Assembly (NCBI GenBank): GCA_016722445.1
Contig: JADKIZ010000001.1
Location: forward strand, 62,001-126,000
Reading direction: 5' to 3'
DNA length: 64,000 nt
Source: Flavobacteriales bacterium
GTDB lineage: Bacteria; Bacteroidota; Bacteroidia; Flavobacteriales_D; Sanyastnellaceae
A program made the position numbers and the translations under genes. The notes below the pieces were generated by a model. It was not told where the DNA came from and made no database searches. It saw only the letters and a list, made by a program, of their open reading frames with translations. Numbering within the stretch: position 1 is the first letter of the stretch; every line of letters begins with the position of its first letter. This document shows, piece after piece, positions 37,234 through 47,780 of the stretch.

Positions 37234-38256
37234 TCAAAAATCTTCGTCGAGCGAGAAAGTCTGTTTTGCTTTCTCTGCCATCACACCAGCCTTTTGGTAT
37301 TCACCCACACGTTTCTCGAAGAAGTTGGTTTTTCCTTGCAGGGAAATCATCTCCATAAAGTCAAATGGATTTGATTTATTGTACACGCTGTCACAACCAA
37401 GCTCGACAAGGAGTCGATCAGCTACGAACTCGATGTACTGTCCCATCATATCGCTGTTCATACCAATGAGTTTCACTGGTAGCGCATCGATGATAAATTC
37501 CTTTTCAATTTCAACAGCATCTTTAATGATGTCAGTCACACGCTCTTTCGACAATTTGTTTACCACATGATTGGTGTAAAGCAGACAGGCAAAATCACAA
37601 TGCAGACCTTCATCACGGCTGATGAGCTCATTACTGAAAGTCAGTCCTGGCATCAGTCCGCGCTTCTTCAACCAGAAAATGCTGCAGAAAGAACCACTGA
37701 AGAAAATGCCCTCTACAGCAGCGAAAGCGACGAGTCTTTCAGTAAAAGATCCGTTTTTGATCCAACGCAATGCCCAATCGGCTTTTTTGCGAACACAATC
37801 AAGGGTATCGATGGCTTTGAAGAGGTAATTTTTCTCAGCAGTATCCTTGATGTAGGTATCAATCAGCAATGAATAAGTCTCACTGTGGATGTTTTCCATC
37901 ATGATCTGAAATCCGTAGAAAAACTTGGCTTCAGTGTATTGCACTTCACGCACCATGTTTTCGGCCAGGTTTTCATTCACAATACCATCGCTGGCAGCGA
38001 AAAAAGCCAAAACATGTTTGATAAAATGACGCTCATCATCATTGAGTTTGTTGTTCCAGTCAACGAGATCAGCTTCAAGATCTATTTCCTCAGCGGTCCA
38101 GAAATTGGCTTCACTTTTCTTGTAAAAATTCCAGATATCAGTATGTACGATAGGGAAAAGGACAAAACGATCAGGATTTTCTTTCAGGATGGGTTCTTCA
38201 CTCATAACATTAGTTCGGGTAGTTGTATCAGTTAGGGTATCTGTAATATTTTCCAT
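37234..38256 (-). CDS. nrdB: ribonucleoside-diphosphate reductase, beta subunit (class I)
   Basis: A 340-residue ferritin-like small subunit that houses the metal centre and tyrosyl radical. Metal-ligand regions visible: FWTAEEIDLEADLVDW, the paired helices FYGFQIMMENIHSETYSLL (Glu, Glu, His ligands and the candidate radical Tyr) and, later, FSNELISRDEGLHCDFACLL. Length is normal. It lies upstream of nrdA on the same strand, with the order nrdB then nrdA. CGACGGTA at 38271-38278 (TACCGTCG on the minus strand) is a one-mismatch -7 box about 15 bases before the ATG. Confidence 0.97.
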   Translation of the reverse strand: MENITDTLTDTTTRTNVMSEEPILKENPDRFVLFPIVHTDIWNFYKKSEANFWTAEEIDLEADLVDWNNKLNDDERHFIKHVLAFFAASDGIVNENLAENMVREVQYTEAKFFYGFQIMMENIHSETYSLLIDTYIKDTAEKNYLFKAIDTLDCVRKKADWALRWIKNGSFTERLVAFAAVEGIFFSGSFCSIFWLKKRGLMPGLTFSNELISRDEGLHCDFACLLYTNHVVNKLSKERVTDIIKDAVEIEKEFIIDALPVKLIGMNSDMMGQYIEFVADRLLVELGCDSVYNKSNPFDFMEMISLQGKTNFFEKRVGEYQKAGVMAEKAKQTFSLDEDF

Positions 38257-38893
38257 CTTAAAGTTTTTTTCGACGGTAGGGTAATTTATCTGTTCGGTGT
38301 CTCACCGATAAAAAAAGCTTCCGGTAAAAGTCGAAAGCGTGGTAGTCATCAGGTTTTTCAAGCTTTTCCGGTTAATTCATCTCTGTCCCATTGACGATGT
38401 CAAATGTTGACCAAAAACCGTGATGAGTCAAACCCAAACAATTGACAACGGCTTCTACTTTTTAACATGACAACCTGCCGACCTTCTGAAAACCCAATAG
38501 CACCTCAATTTCCATGTCCAATTGGGGTGTATGTGACATCAATCATGGCCAAATTGGCTGAATTATGTGGCATGATTTGCGATAACCGCGCTGATGAACA
38601 AACGATTGTTCAATCGCCTTTTCGATGAATTCACAGTCCTGTCGAAAATTTGTTATCAACTGTTCGTTACGAAATTTTGAAACTCAGTCCTGATCAGATA
38701 CGCGTGCGCGCGTTCCTTTATTTCATATGAATTCTAAATTTAAAACCGGGGATGAATCCATCTCCCAAAAAGAAGTTGGCGGCCGGAGCTCCTGAATTAG
38801 GAATTTACCACTGAATATCAGCGTCCAGGGCAAGTCCATCAGACAACCTGTCATATTCCACCAAGGTGGCACCATTTTTCACTTGAGGCGGCC
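38257..38893. other. long intergenic region between divergent nrdB and secA
   Basis: About 640 bases without a recognisable gene. It must hold the nrdB promoter on the minus strand; only a one-mismatch -7 box at 38271-38278 is seen. A 53-codon ATG frame at 38467-38628 has no recognisable similarity. No RNA gene or long inverted repeat is apparent. Confidence 0.5.
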
Positions 38894-38901
38894 TACATTT
38901 G
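38894..38901 (+). promoter_or_regulatory. -7 promoter box for secA
   Basis: TACATTTG, a perfect TAnnTTTG box, about 60 bases before the secA ATG. A T-rich stretch (ATTTTTCAC) lies about 20 bases upstream in place of a clear -33 TTTG. Confidence 0.5.
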
Positions 38902-38961
38902 CGGGCCTGATATGAAGGGCAAAACCGCACCTGATAACCAGTATCAACGAGACTTTAGAAT

Positions 38962-41900
38962 ATGATCGGAGCAATCAATAAAATCCTCAAAAAATTTGTT
39001 GGGGACAAATCATCACAGGACCTTCGCACTGTCACCCCTGTTGTAGAAAAAATCAATCAACTGGGACAATCTCTCACATCCGTGAGCCATGATGAACTCA
39101 GAAGCAGAACCACTGCACTGAAAGAAAAAATCAAATCACACATACAGAAACAGGAGGAGGAAATCAACAACCTGAAGACACAGGCTGAAGCATTGCCTGG
39201 GACTGAATTGGCGCAGAAAGAAGCGATCTACAATCAGGTAGATAAACTGGAAAAAGAAATCAATCAGGAAATAGAAAAAGTACTGGAAGAAATACTTCCT
39301 GAAGCTTTTGCCATTGTAAAAGAAACGGCAAGCCGCTTGAAGCAGCACGGCGAAATCAAAATGAAAGCCAGTGAAATTGATCGCCAACTTGCTGCAGTAG
39401 GAACCAAAGATTATGTCACTGTTGACGGAGATATCGCAACCTGGAAAAACAACTGGGTGGCTGCAGGAAATCGCATGACATGGGACATGGTACATTATGA
39501 TGTGCAGCTCATTGGTGGTATTGCACTTCACCGGGGAAAAGTGGCCGAGATGGCTACCGGTGAGGGTAAAACACTCGTTGCGACTCTCCCCGTATTCTTG
39601 AATGCTCTTGCAGGTCGAGGTGTTCACGTAGTTACAGTAAACGATTACCTCGCACGACGTGACTCTGAATGGATGGGTCCGCTATACGAATTCCATGGTC
39701 TCACTGTAGATTGTATCGACAGACATCAACCCAACAGTACTGCACGTCGCAACGCGTACCGCGCTGATATCACCTTCGGAACAAACAACGAATTCGGTTT
39801 CGATTATCTGCGCGACAACATGGCTGTGGAAGCTTCACAACTTGTGCAGCGCAAACATCATTTCGCCATCGTGGATGAGGTGGATCTGCACTTGCATTGT
39901 TCCGCGCATATCGCGGTTTACCGAAGAACAAAGCACTCATCAAATTCCTCAGTGAGGAAGGAATGAAAGCACAACTTCTGAAAACTGAAGGACAATACCT
40001 TCAGGACAATCAGCGCGACATGCCAAAAGTAGATGCCGAACTTTTCTTCGTCATCGATGAAAAAAACAATCAGGTAGAATTGACTGAAAAAGGTATTCAT
40101 CTCATCTCAAAAGATATTGGTGATGAGAAATTTTTCGTGATGCCTGATATTGGTTCTGAATTGGCAGAAATTGAAAACAGTGGCAAGGATGACGATGCGA
40201 AATTGAAGATGAAAGATGACCTGATGCGCGATTACAGCGTGAAGGGCGAACGCATTCATACCATCAATCAGTTGTTGAAAGCCTATGCCATTTTCGAAAA
40301 AGACATCGACTATGTTGTGATCGACAACAAAGTAAAAATCGTAGATGAACAGACTGGCCGTATCATGGAAGGTCGTCGTTACTCTGATGGATTACACCAG
40401 GCGATTGAAGCCAAAGAAAATGTACGTGTTGAGGCCGCAACCCAGACCTATGCGACCATCACATTACAGAATTATTTCCGCATGTATCACAAGCTGGCTG
40501 GTATGACCGGAACAGCTGAAACCGAAGCGGGCGAATTGTGGAGCATCTACAAACTCGACGTGATGGTCATTCCTACGAATCGTGCAATCTCCAGAAAAGA
40601 CATGGAGGACAAGGTTTATAAAACCAAACGCGAAAAGTACAATGCGGTAATTGATGAGATTGCCGAATTGCGTGCAGCAGGAAGACCTGTTCTCGTAGGT
40701 ACAACAACGGTTGAAGTTTCCGAATTGCTTTCGAAAATGTTGAAGTTTAAAGGCATCGATCATCAGGTACTCAATGCAAAACTTCACCAGAAAGAAGCAG
40801 ATATCGTAGCATTTGCAGGTCGCGCAGGAACGGTAACCATCGCCACCAACATGGCTGGTCGCGGAACCGACATCAAACTTGGTGAAGGTGTAAAAGAATC
40901 AGGTGGTCTTGCCATCATTGGTACAGAGAGACATGATTCACGTCGTGTCGACAGACAGTTGCGAGGTCGTGCTGGTCGTCAAGGTGACCCAGGTTCATCA
41001 CAGTTTTATGTGTCGCTCGAAGATGATTTGATGCGCTTATTTGGAAGTGATCGCATCGCGAAAATGATGGACCGTCTTGGACTGAAAGAAGGCGAAGTGA
41101 TTCAACACAGCATGATCACATCGAGCATTGAGCGCGCGCAGAAAAAAGTTGAAGAAAACAACTTTGGTATTCGCAAACGTTTGCTTGAATACGATGATGT
41201 GATGAACTCACAGCGTGAAGTGATTTACAAGCGACGCAAACACGCTTTGTTCGGTGAACGTTTGAAACTGGATATCGACAATATGTTCTATGATCTCACA
41301 GCAACAGTTGTGGACATGAATCATGAACTAAAAAATTACGATGGCTACAAACTCGATCTATTGAAATATTTTGGTATCGAGACACCGGTGAGTCTGCAGG
41401 ATTTCACCACACAAAAAGCTGACGACATTTTAAATACAACCTACAACGCTGTAGAACAACGCTACAAACAGCGTGTTACTCAAATCATGCACGAATCATT
41501 TCCTGTGATCAAAAATGTGTATGAGAACAACGCGCAGGGATACAACAATATCGCAGTTCCATTCAGCGATGGCCGCAAAACAGTGCAAGTGGCAGTGAAC
41601 CTTGAAAAGGCATACCAATCACAAGGTTCTGAATTGGTAGATGCTTTAGAAAAAGGCATTACCCTTGCGATGATCGATCAAAGTTGGAAAGAACATTTGC
41701 GTGACATGGATGATCTGCGAAGCAATGTTCAGTTTGCATCACACGAACAAAAAGATCCATTGTTGATCTACAAATTGGAGAGTTACAATCTTTTCAAGAG
41801 TATGATTGCCAAAGTGAATGGTGAATTGTCCAGCTTCCTGATGCATGCTCAATTGCCACAAGGACAGCAGGCACCTGTTCGTCAGGCACAAGCTCCAAAA

Positions 41901-42140
41901 GCACCTGATACGAGCAAATTAAATGTGCAGAAAGCTGAAAGCATGAACCTTCAGCAGCGCAGTGCAGCTGCATCACAAAATGCAGCTACTGGCGGCGGAC
42001 AAAGACCATTGGCCATGCCACCACAAGGACCACCACCTAAAGTTGAACCAGTGAAAGCTGAAGTCAAAGTGGGTAGAAATGATCCTTGTCCTTGCGGATC
42101 TGGTAAGAAATACAAAGCATGCCACGGAGCTGCTGAATAA
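38962..42140 (+). CDS. secA: preprotein translocase ATPase SecA, with an internal deletion/frameshift
   Basis: SecA drives Sec-dependent export through SecYEG. The first frame (38962-39966) carries the N-terminal helical region with the Bacteroidota-type charged insertion, Walker A in MATGEGKTLVATLP, LARRDSEWM, FGTNNEFGFDYLRDN and ends normally at IVDEVD (39885). The second frame resumes at GSALALFRAYRGLPKNKALIKF and runs to 42140 with QTGRIMEGRRYSDGLHQA, GMTGTAETE, GTERHDSRRVDRQLRGRAGRQGD and the zinc motif CPCGSGKKYKACH. About 60-70 codons after Walker B (the VLID-ART-PLIISG stretch and start of the preprotein cross-linking domain) are missing, 3n+1 bases in all. With them the protein would be about 1,115 residues, the usual size here. 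As given it could not make functional SecA. Confidence 0.93.
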
Positions 42141-42154
42141 AATAATTTTTATCG

Positions 42155-42191
42155 AAAAAAAAGGCTGTCATTTATGGACAGCTTTTTTTTT
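42155..42191. terminator. bidirectional terminator between secA and the XRE-like gene
   Basis: GCTGTC / GACAGC stem with a 7-base loop, preceded by a run of A and followed by nine T, so it can serve both converging genes. Confidence 0.9.
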
Positions 42192-42206
42192 ATCCTGAGA
42201 TAAAGG

Positions 42207-42785
42207 TCATATAGAATACTCATTCCATTTTCTTCCTCTATACCACTGCGGTTTTTCTTCAATCCAAGCAAGTTCAGCTTCATAACCCTTGAGTTCGGCT
42301 TCTTTTGATACGAGGTGCTCCGGAGAAAACTTTTGTAAATCAGCAATGGCCAACTTGTATCTATAATTCATCCACGATATGAGGGTATTGTCCTGATCAG
42401 AAAGATCCTCCTTTTGACAAGCATATTCCAAGTTGTTGAACTGCAAAACCAATTGATCATATTGTTTTCTGTGATCATTCAGTTCTTTCCGCAAATCGAA
42501 AATGATCAATCTCAATTCGTATTTCCTTCTTTCCAATATTTCGGCAACAGCTTTTTTGGCCAGTTCATTTTGTTGTGCCGGAATGTCTGACACATATTTT
42601 TTTCCCAAGGCTTCATCCACCAAAATTTGCACCCGATCAAACTTGATTTTTAATCTGCGGGGAAATTCCCTTCGGTTGGCAAGTATGTGCGAAATAGTGG
42701 TCGGATGAAGATCAGTCATTTCCGACAATTCCTTTCTGGTAGCACCGAACGAATCCTGAAAAAATTTCAATGGTGAAGTTTTCAT
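42207..42785 (-). CDS. XRE-like helix-turn-helix protein
   Basis: A 192-residue protein with an N-terminal Cro/C1-type helix-turn-helix (KELSEMTDLHPTTISHILANRREFPRRL, given here as two parts: KELSEMTDLHPTTIS and HILANRREFPRRL) and a long helical, charged C-terminal region ending in WIEEKPQWYRGRKWNEYSI. No toxin partner or integrase is adjacent. It lies between the true 3' end of secA and a decayed second copy of that 3' end, so it seems to have arrived with a rearrangement at this site. It has its own -7 box. The C-terminal part is not a family I recognise. Confidence 0.75.
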   Translation of the reverse strand: MKTSPLKFFQDSFGATRKELSEMTDLHPTTISHILANRREFPRRLKIKFDRVQILVDEALGKKYVSDIPAQQNELAKKAVAEILERRKYELRLIIFDLRKELNDHRKQYDQLVLQFNNLEYACQKEDLSDQDNTLISWMNYRYKLAIADLQKFSPEHLVSKEAELKGYEAELAWIEEKPQWYRGRKWNEYSI

Positions 42786-42799
42786 GAGGCATTTTATGT

Positions 42800-42807
42800 C
42801 AAAAATA
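42800..42807 (-). promoter_or_regulatory. -7 promoter box for the XRE-like gene
   Basis: Minus-strand TATTTTTG, perfect TAnnTTTG, 14 bases before ATG 42785. Confidence 0.5.
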
Positions 42808-42935
42808 AACGATATGCCACACCTTCTTTGCCACCGTTATACAATTTTTCATTTACCAGTGGCATTATCGAAAAAAAATACTGCATTTTATTTCATCAGA
42901 AATCATCAACAGCGGATAAAAATGCGGAAAAAGGA

Positions 42936-43127
42936 ATGAAAGTAAATATGCGGAAACATGAACCAATGGCTTTGCACGATGCCACTGCAGAAGCAGTTGT
43001 AAGACCATTGGCTATGTCACCACCAGGGCCACCACCTCAAGTTGAATCAGTCAAAAGTGGTAGCCATAACCCTGATCCTTTCGGTTCAAGCAAGAAATAC
43101 AAAGCCTTTCACGAAGCGGCTGAATAA
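42936..43127 (+). pseudogene. decayed duplicate of the secA 3' end
   Basis: A 63-codon open frame whose last 40 codons align with the end of secA: VRPLAMSPPGPPPQVESVK and SSKKYKAFHEAAE match QRPLAMPPQGPPPKVEPVK and SGKKYKACHGAAE. Base identity is also obvious (AGACCATTGG and AAGAAATACAAAGC are shared, and the bases after the stop, GAATAAAAT, are the same). All three zinc-binding Cys of the SecA motif are replaced (Asp, Phe, Phe), and a few codons are deleted, so a zinc-binding role is lost. The upstream 20 codons are unrelated. No protein function is likely, although the frame remains open. Confidence 0.85.
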
Positions 43128-43271
43128 AATATTTATTCATTGAACATCAGGCGGATCAATTGATCCGCCCCTTTTTGTAGGTAGCATATCATCCAAAAGG
43201 GTGATTCTCATTAGAATGTGCAACTCGAAAAGCCAGATGTTGGTCTTCACATTATATCCTTAATTATACCC

Positions 43272-45788
43272 ATGCTAACTAGAACCTTTTTGCTGACCTT
43301 TTTACTCCTTTCAGGAATAAACAATTTCGCCCAATGGCTTGAACCGGGCGAAGTTGCGCCAGATTTTACTGCCACAGATCTGGATGGAAACACGTGGCAT
43401 CTACAAGAAATCCTGGATAGTGGCAAATCTGTATTGCTCATGTTTGGCAGTGCTGAAAACAGCACTGTTGGCGACATGATGACAAACAACACACTATTGA
43501 CCAATTACAACACCTATGGACCCAATGGATCAGATGATGTGGTGATGCTCTTCATCGAATCCAATCCGAATAACCTGACATCCGATATTTATGGCCCACC
43601 GGGTACTGGAGTAACAGATCTCACTGCGATAAGCCCTTGCCCGATCATTGATGGTGATCAGACTTTACTCGACAACTACACCTCAAATATCGCGTGGGGA
43701 ACGGATTATCACGAATATTTCGTGGTCATTTGTTCGGTCGGTATTGTAAGAGATTATTATCAATTGACACAACCTTCATTTGCCTTTACTGATGCAAACT
43801 CTGATTGCGGAGAGATGTATCCAGGTTATGATCTATATGTTTTTCTTACTGGCAATACATCCCTTTGCGATCAATCGGCGCTGAATCTTGGATTTGTCAA
43901 TACAGGCACTGTTCCTTCGGAAGCAGCAACTGCTTCATTGGAAGTGAATGGAACTTATTATTACTACGATATTCCTGCTGGTTTGCTACCCATGGAATTT
44001 TACTACATCACATTGACAGACTTCTTTCTTGAAGGTATATATCTAGGCACACTAACGTTGACTTCACCAGATGGCAATCCTGCAAACAACACATTGAGTC
44101 ACAATATTCTCAGTGCGTTTGAAACTTCTACCCACCTCAAATTACATTTTACGGCACCGTCAGGCGGGAATTTTCACCTCCATGGCACATTTCCATATGC
44201 ACCTCCCAATGCCTGGGATCTATATAGTCCAGCTGGTAACGTAACTGAATACATTCAAAATATTTATTTCAATGAAACGGGATGTCAATGGTTTACATAT
44301 GACATCTATAGTGTTACCAATGATTATGCTCTGGATGTTTATTCCATCGCTGCTGATGGAGCTGAAACATTGCTCACCACCATAACCTCAAGTTATCCGT
44401 GGCCTGATCAAAATTTCAGTGGGCTTCTTCTAAAATTCAATACCACTGAATTCGTAGCACCGATGATCTCCGGCTATGTATTCAATGATCTCAATGCAAA
44501 TGCTGTGCAGGATGCTGGCGAACCTGGAATTGGAAACATCGCAGTACAGTATGGAGGACAAACCTTTTATACAGATAATAATGGGATGTATTATCTCAAC
44601 CTGAATGCGGGATACAACGGAACAATTCAAATTGTTTATGACAACAGTATCTGGCAATCCACATCAACAGGCACCTCTGTGAGTACTGCAACGAATTTTG
44701 TAGGCAGTGCCAATTTTGGATTAATCAATGCTTCACCTAACTATGATCTCAACGCAGACATATCATTACCGCCCCTTGTGTGTAGTCAAAGTGGTGAGTT
44801 AGATGTGATGATCAACAATTCAGGCAATAGTATTTGTGATGCGACCATCACCATTACCACCGATCCATCCATCAACATTACATCTGCGATACCATCACCA
44901 ACATCTATCTCCGGAAATATCATGATCTGGAATATGGATCAGATGAATGCAGGAGCAAGTGAACTCCTCAAGCTTTTCATTCTCTCTCCTGATTACAATC
45001 TCATGGGTAGTCCGATTGTCACCTCTGTGGATTTGGTTACCATGACAGAATCGGGGATCGTGATGAATACCGAAAACATTTCTGAAACAGAAATACTTCT
45101 TTGTGCATGGGATCCTAACCAGATCACTGCTACACCGGCAGGCGTAGGCACTGGGAACATCATTGATCCGGGAACAGAAATAGAATACCTCATCGAATTT
45201 CAAAACACTGGTAATGCACCAGCGACAGACATCGTTGTTTCGAATATGCTCGACAGTGATCTCGATTATTCTACTTTCGAATGGATTGGTGCTTCACATG
45301 TTTGTCATCCCGTTGTGAATTTGAATGACGGTCAATTGAACTTTGAATTTCCAGAAATCATGTTACCGGATAGCACAAATGATGAACCCAACAGTCATGG
45401 CTGGTTGCGCTATAAAGTTCATGCGAAGAGCACGCTGACACCCGGAACTGCCATTGACAACACCGCATACATTTATTTTGATCAGAATCCTGCGGTGGTA
45501 ACGAATACCTATACGCATCATATCACCACTGTTTCAGTAGATGAAAGCAGCGTAAACCAATTCATGATTTATCCTAACCCTGCTCAAGATGAAATTTTTC
45601 TCATAAATCCGGGAAATGAGGCCATCGAACTTACCATTCACAACGCGCAAAACGCTTTGATGAAAAAGCTAAACATCCGCAACAAAACTCAGTCTATTCA
45701 AATTGGTGAATTGCCTTCTGGAATTTACTTCATCACAACGATAGAAGCCAACGGCAAGAAACATTTTACAAGATTGGTAAAAAACTAA
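43272..45788 (+). CDS. secreted multidomain T9SS cargo protein with a Cys-less thioredoxin-like domain
   Basis: An 838-residue protein. A signal peptide (LTRTFLLTFLLLSGINNFAQ) leads into an AhpC/thioredoxin-like start (PGEVAPDFTATDLDGNTWHL), but the redox site reads MFGSAENSTVGDM with no Cys, so it should be redox-inactive. An SdrD B-like fold follows around residue 396 (ISGYVFNDLNANAVQDAGEP), then a Bacteroidota repeat domain (PGTEIEYLIEFQNTGNAPATD ... YIYFDQNPAVVTN) and a type A T9SS sorting domain (MIYPNPAQDEIFLI ... LPSGIYFITTIEANGKK). Start is ATG 43272, where the signal peptide begins, rather than the longer GTG frame. Location is expected at the cell surface. Confidence 0.85.
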   Translation: MLTRTFLLTFLLLSGINNFAQWLEPGEVAPDFTATDLDGNTWHLQEILDSGKSVLLMFGSAENSTVGDMMTNNTLLTNYNTYGPNGSDDVVMLFIESNPNNLTSDIYGPPGTGVTDLTAISPCPIIDGDQTLLDNYTSNIAWGTDYHEYFVVICSVGIVRDYYQLTQPSFAFTDANSDCGEMYPGYDLYVFLTGNTSLCDQSALNLGFVNTGTVPSEAATASLEVNGTYYYYDIPAGLLPMEFYYITLTDFFLEGIYLGTLTLTSPDGNPANNTLSHNILSAFETSTHLKLHFTAPSGGNFHLHGTFPYAPPNAWDLYSPAGNVTEYIQNIYFNETGCQWFTYDIYSVTNDYALDVYSIAADGAETLLTTITSSYPWPDQNFSGLLLKFNTTEFVAPMISGYVFNDLNANAVQDAGEPGIGNIAVQYGGQTFYTDNNGMYYLNLNAGYNGTIQIVYDNSIWQSTSTGTSVSTATNFVGSANFGLINASPNYDLNADISLPPLVCSQSGELDVMINNSGNSICDATITITTDPSINITSAIPSPTSISGNIMIWNMDQMNAGASELLKLFILSPDYNLMGSPIVTSVDLVTMTESGIVMNTENISETEILLCAWDPNQITATPAGVGTGNIIDPGTEIEYLIEFQNTGNAPATDIVVSNMLDSDLDYSTFEWIGASHVCHPVVNLNDGQLNFEFPEIMLPDSTNDEPNSHGWLRYKVHAKSTLTPGTAIDNTAYIYFDQNPAVVTNTYTHHITTVSVDESSVNQFMIYPNPAQDEIFLINPGNEAIELTIHNAQNALMKKLNIRNKTQSIQIGELPSGIYFITTIEANGKKHFTRLVKN

Positions 45789-45810
45789 TACCTACCATGA
45801 ATTAAGCGTC

Positions 45811-47763
45811 TCAGGAGAGTGCACTAAACTCTTCCGAGGCGCTTTCCCATTGTTGCATCACTTCTTCCAACTTCTTTTTGAGCGCTTCATATTTCGAAAG
45901 AGTTTGGTTGGCTTGTTCCTGATTGGAATAATCGAGTGAAGCCAACACAACATCCATTTCTTTGATTTGCGATTCGAGTGTTTCAATTTCCTTTTCGCTC
46001 TTCTGAATCGTTGTTTGCAAGCGCTTCTTATTCTTTTCGATTTCCTTTTGTTCGTCGCGACTTAAAGCGGGAGTCTGATCATTTTGTTTCGGCTGCTCTT
46101 TCACCACATTTTTTGCTGGTGCTTCTGCTTTCACTTTTTCGAACAAGGCGATGCTTTCCGCTTTTTTCTCTTTGAGGAAATCGAGAACATCTCCAGGCCA
46201 TGAGCGCAGTCTGTCCGGTTTGATTTCATACACCAAAGAAGTAAGTCCATGTAGAAAATCCCTGTCGTGGCTCACCACCAGCAATGTTCCATCGAAACGC
46301 TGTAAAGCTTGTTTCAACACTTCTTTCGAAGCCAGATCCAAGTGATTCGTCGGTTCGTCCATCACCAGAAAATTGTATGGTTGTAGCAACAATTTGCACA
46401 AAGCCAGACGTGCTTTTTCACCACCACTGAGCACCTTCACTTTTTTGTCTACATCATCACCACTGAAAAGAAATGCGCCCAACAATGAACGAACACTTTT
46501 TCTGACATCACCCACTGCTTCATCGTCGATGGTTTCGAATACTGTCTTGTTCCCGTCGAGCTCGTCAGCCTGATTTTGTGCGTAGTATCCTACATTCACA
46601 CTATAGCCGGGAACCATTTCACCTTCATGAGGTTCCTGTTTCATGATCATGCGAATGAGTGTGGATTTTCCCACGCCATTTTTTCCAACGAGTGCAATTT
46701 TTTCACCGCGGGCAATGATCATATCCACGCCACTGAATAAGCGCAGATGGCCATATGCCTTACCTAGTGATTTTCCTTCGAGAATAATTTTACCCGCATG
46801 TGGAGCCGGAGGAAAACTGATGCGCACTTTCGTTCCATCAAAATCATCAACTTCCACTCGCTCCATTTTATCCAATTTGCGGATCAATGTCTGAGCGAAA
46901 GCGGCTTTATCCTTTTTAGCTCTGAATTTATCGATGAGCTTTTGTGTATCTTCAATGTACTTCTGCTGGTTCTTCGCTTCACGTTCCTGACGTTCAATTT
47001 CGTCTTGACGTTGAACCATATATTTCGAATACGAAAACTTGTAATCGTAAATTTTTGATTTCGAAATTTCGATGGTGCGTTTTGTGACGTTGTCCAAAAA
47101 CTGCCTATCGTGCGAAATGAGTACAATCGCCCCAGGATAATCTTGTAAAAATTCCTCGAGCCATTCAATGGATTCGATATCGAGGTGATTCGTCGGCTCA
47201 TCGAGGAGCAACAAATCAGGATTTTGCAACAGGATTTTGCCAAGCTCCACACGCATTTTCCAACCTCCGCTGAACTCCTGCATTTTGCGGGTCATGTCTT
47301 CCGATCGAAAACCGAGTCCTTTGAGAACCTTTTCAATTTTTTCTTCCAGATTACTGCTTCCAAGCAATTCTAGGCGATGCGAAACCTCTTCCAATTGTTC
47401 CAGTTTTTTGGAATAATCGTCACTGGTGTAATCGTGGTGATCAGAAATGGCTGCCGTCAAAGCATCCATTCTTTGATTCAATGTCTGGACTTCACGAAAG
47501 GCGGTGGAAGCTTCTTCATAAACTGTTGCTTCCTCGTGGTGTTTCATTTCCTGTGGCAAGTATCCAACAGTAGTACCGCGAGCGAGGGCAATGCTTCCTT
47601 CACTGGGATTCTGAATGCCAGCAAGGGTTTTAAGCAAGGTAGACTTGCCTGCACCATTTTTTCCAACCAGACCAATGCGGTCGCGAGGTCCTATAAAAAA
47701 ACCAATGTTCGAGAATAAAGTACGCGAACCGAAATGAATGCTGAGATTGCCTATTGTAACCAT
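45811..47763 (-). CDS. ABC-F family ATPase
   Basis: A 650-residue protein with two ABC ATPase domains and no membrane domain. The first has GLVGKNGAGKSTLL, EFSGGWKMR and LLLLDEPTNHLDI; the second ALVGKNGVGKSTLI, VLSGGEKARLALC and FLVMDEPTNHLDL. The linker between them (about residues 245-310) is charged and helical, and a coiled coil ends the protein (about 560-650), as in Uup/YheS-type members. ABC-F proteins act on stalled ribosomes or, for Uup, on branched DNA. No antibiotic-resistance subfamily can be assigned. Confidence 0.93.
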   Translation of the reverse strand: MVTIGNLSIHFGSRTLFSNIGFFIGPRDRIGLVGKNGAGKSTLLKTLAGIQNPSEGSIALARGTTVGYLPQEMKHHEEATVYEEASTAFREVQTLNQRMDALTAAISDHHDYTSDDYSKKLEQLEEVSHRLELLGSSNLEEKIEKVLKGLGFRSEDMTRKMQEFSGGWKMRVELGKILLQNPDLLLLDEPTNHLDIESIEWLEEFLQDYPGAIVLISHDRQFLDNVTKRTIEISKSKIYDYKFSYSKYMVQRQDEIERQEREAKNQQKYIEDTQKLIDKFRAKKDKAAFAQTLIRKLDKMERVEVDDFDGTKVRISFPPAPHAGKIILEGKSLGKAYGHLRLFSGVDMIIARGEKIALVGKNGVGKSTLIRMIMKQEPHEGEMVPGYSVNVGYYAQNQADELDGNKTVFETIDDEAVGDVRKSVRSLLGAFLFSGDDVDKKVKVLSGGEKARLALCKLLLQPYNFLVMDEPTNHLDLASKEVLKQALQRFDGTLLVVSHDRDFLHGLTSLVYEIKPDRLRSWPGDVLDFLKEKKAESIALFEKVKAEAPAKNVVKEQPKQNDQTPALSRDEQKEIEKNKKRLQTTIQKSEKEIETLESQIKEMDVVLASLDYSNQEQANQTLSKYEALKKKLEEVMQQWESASEEFSALS

Positions 47764-47780
47764 GGTGCGAAAAACGGGTG

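Noticed and set aside
38467..38628. 53-codon frame in the nrdB-secA gap
   Set aside because: No similarity to anything I recognise and no promoter box at a suitable distance.
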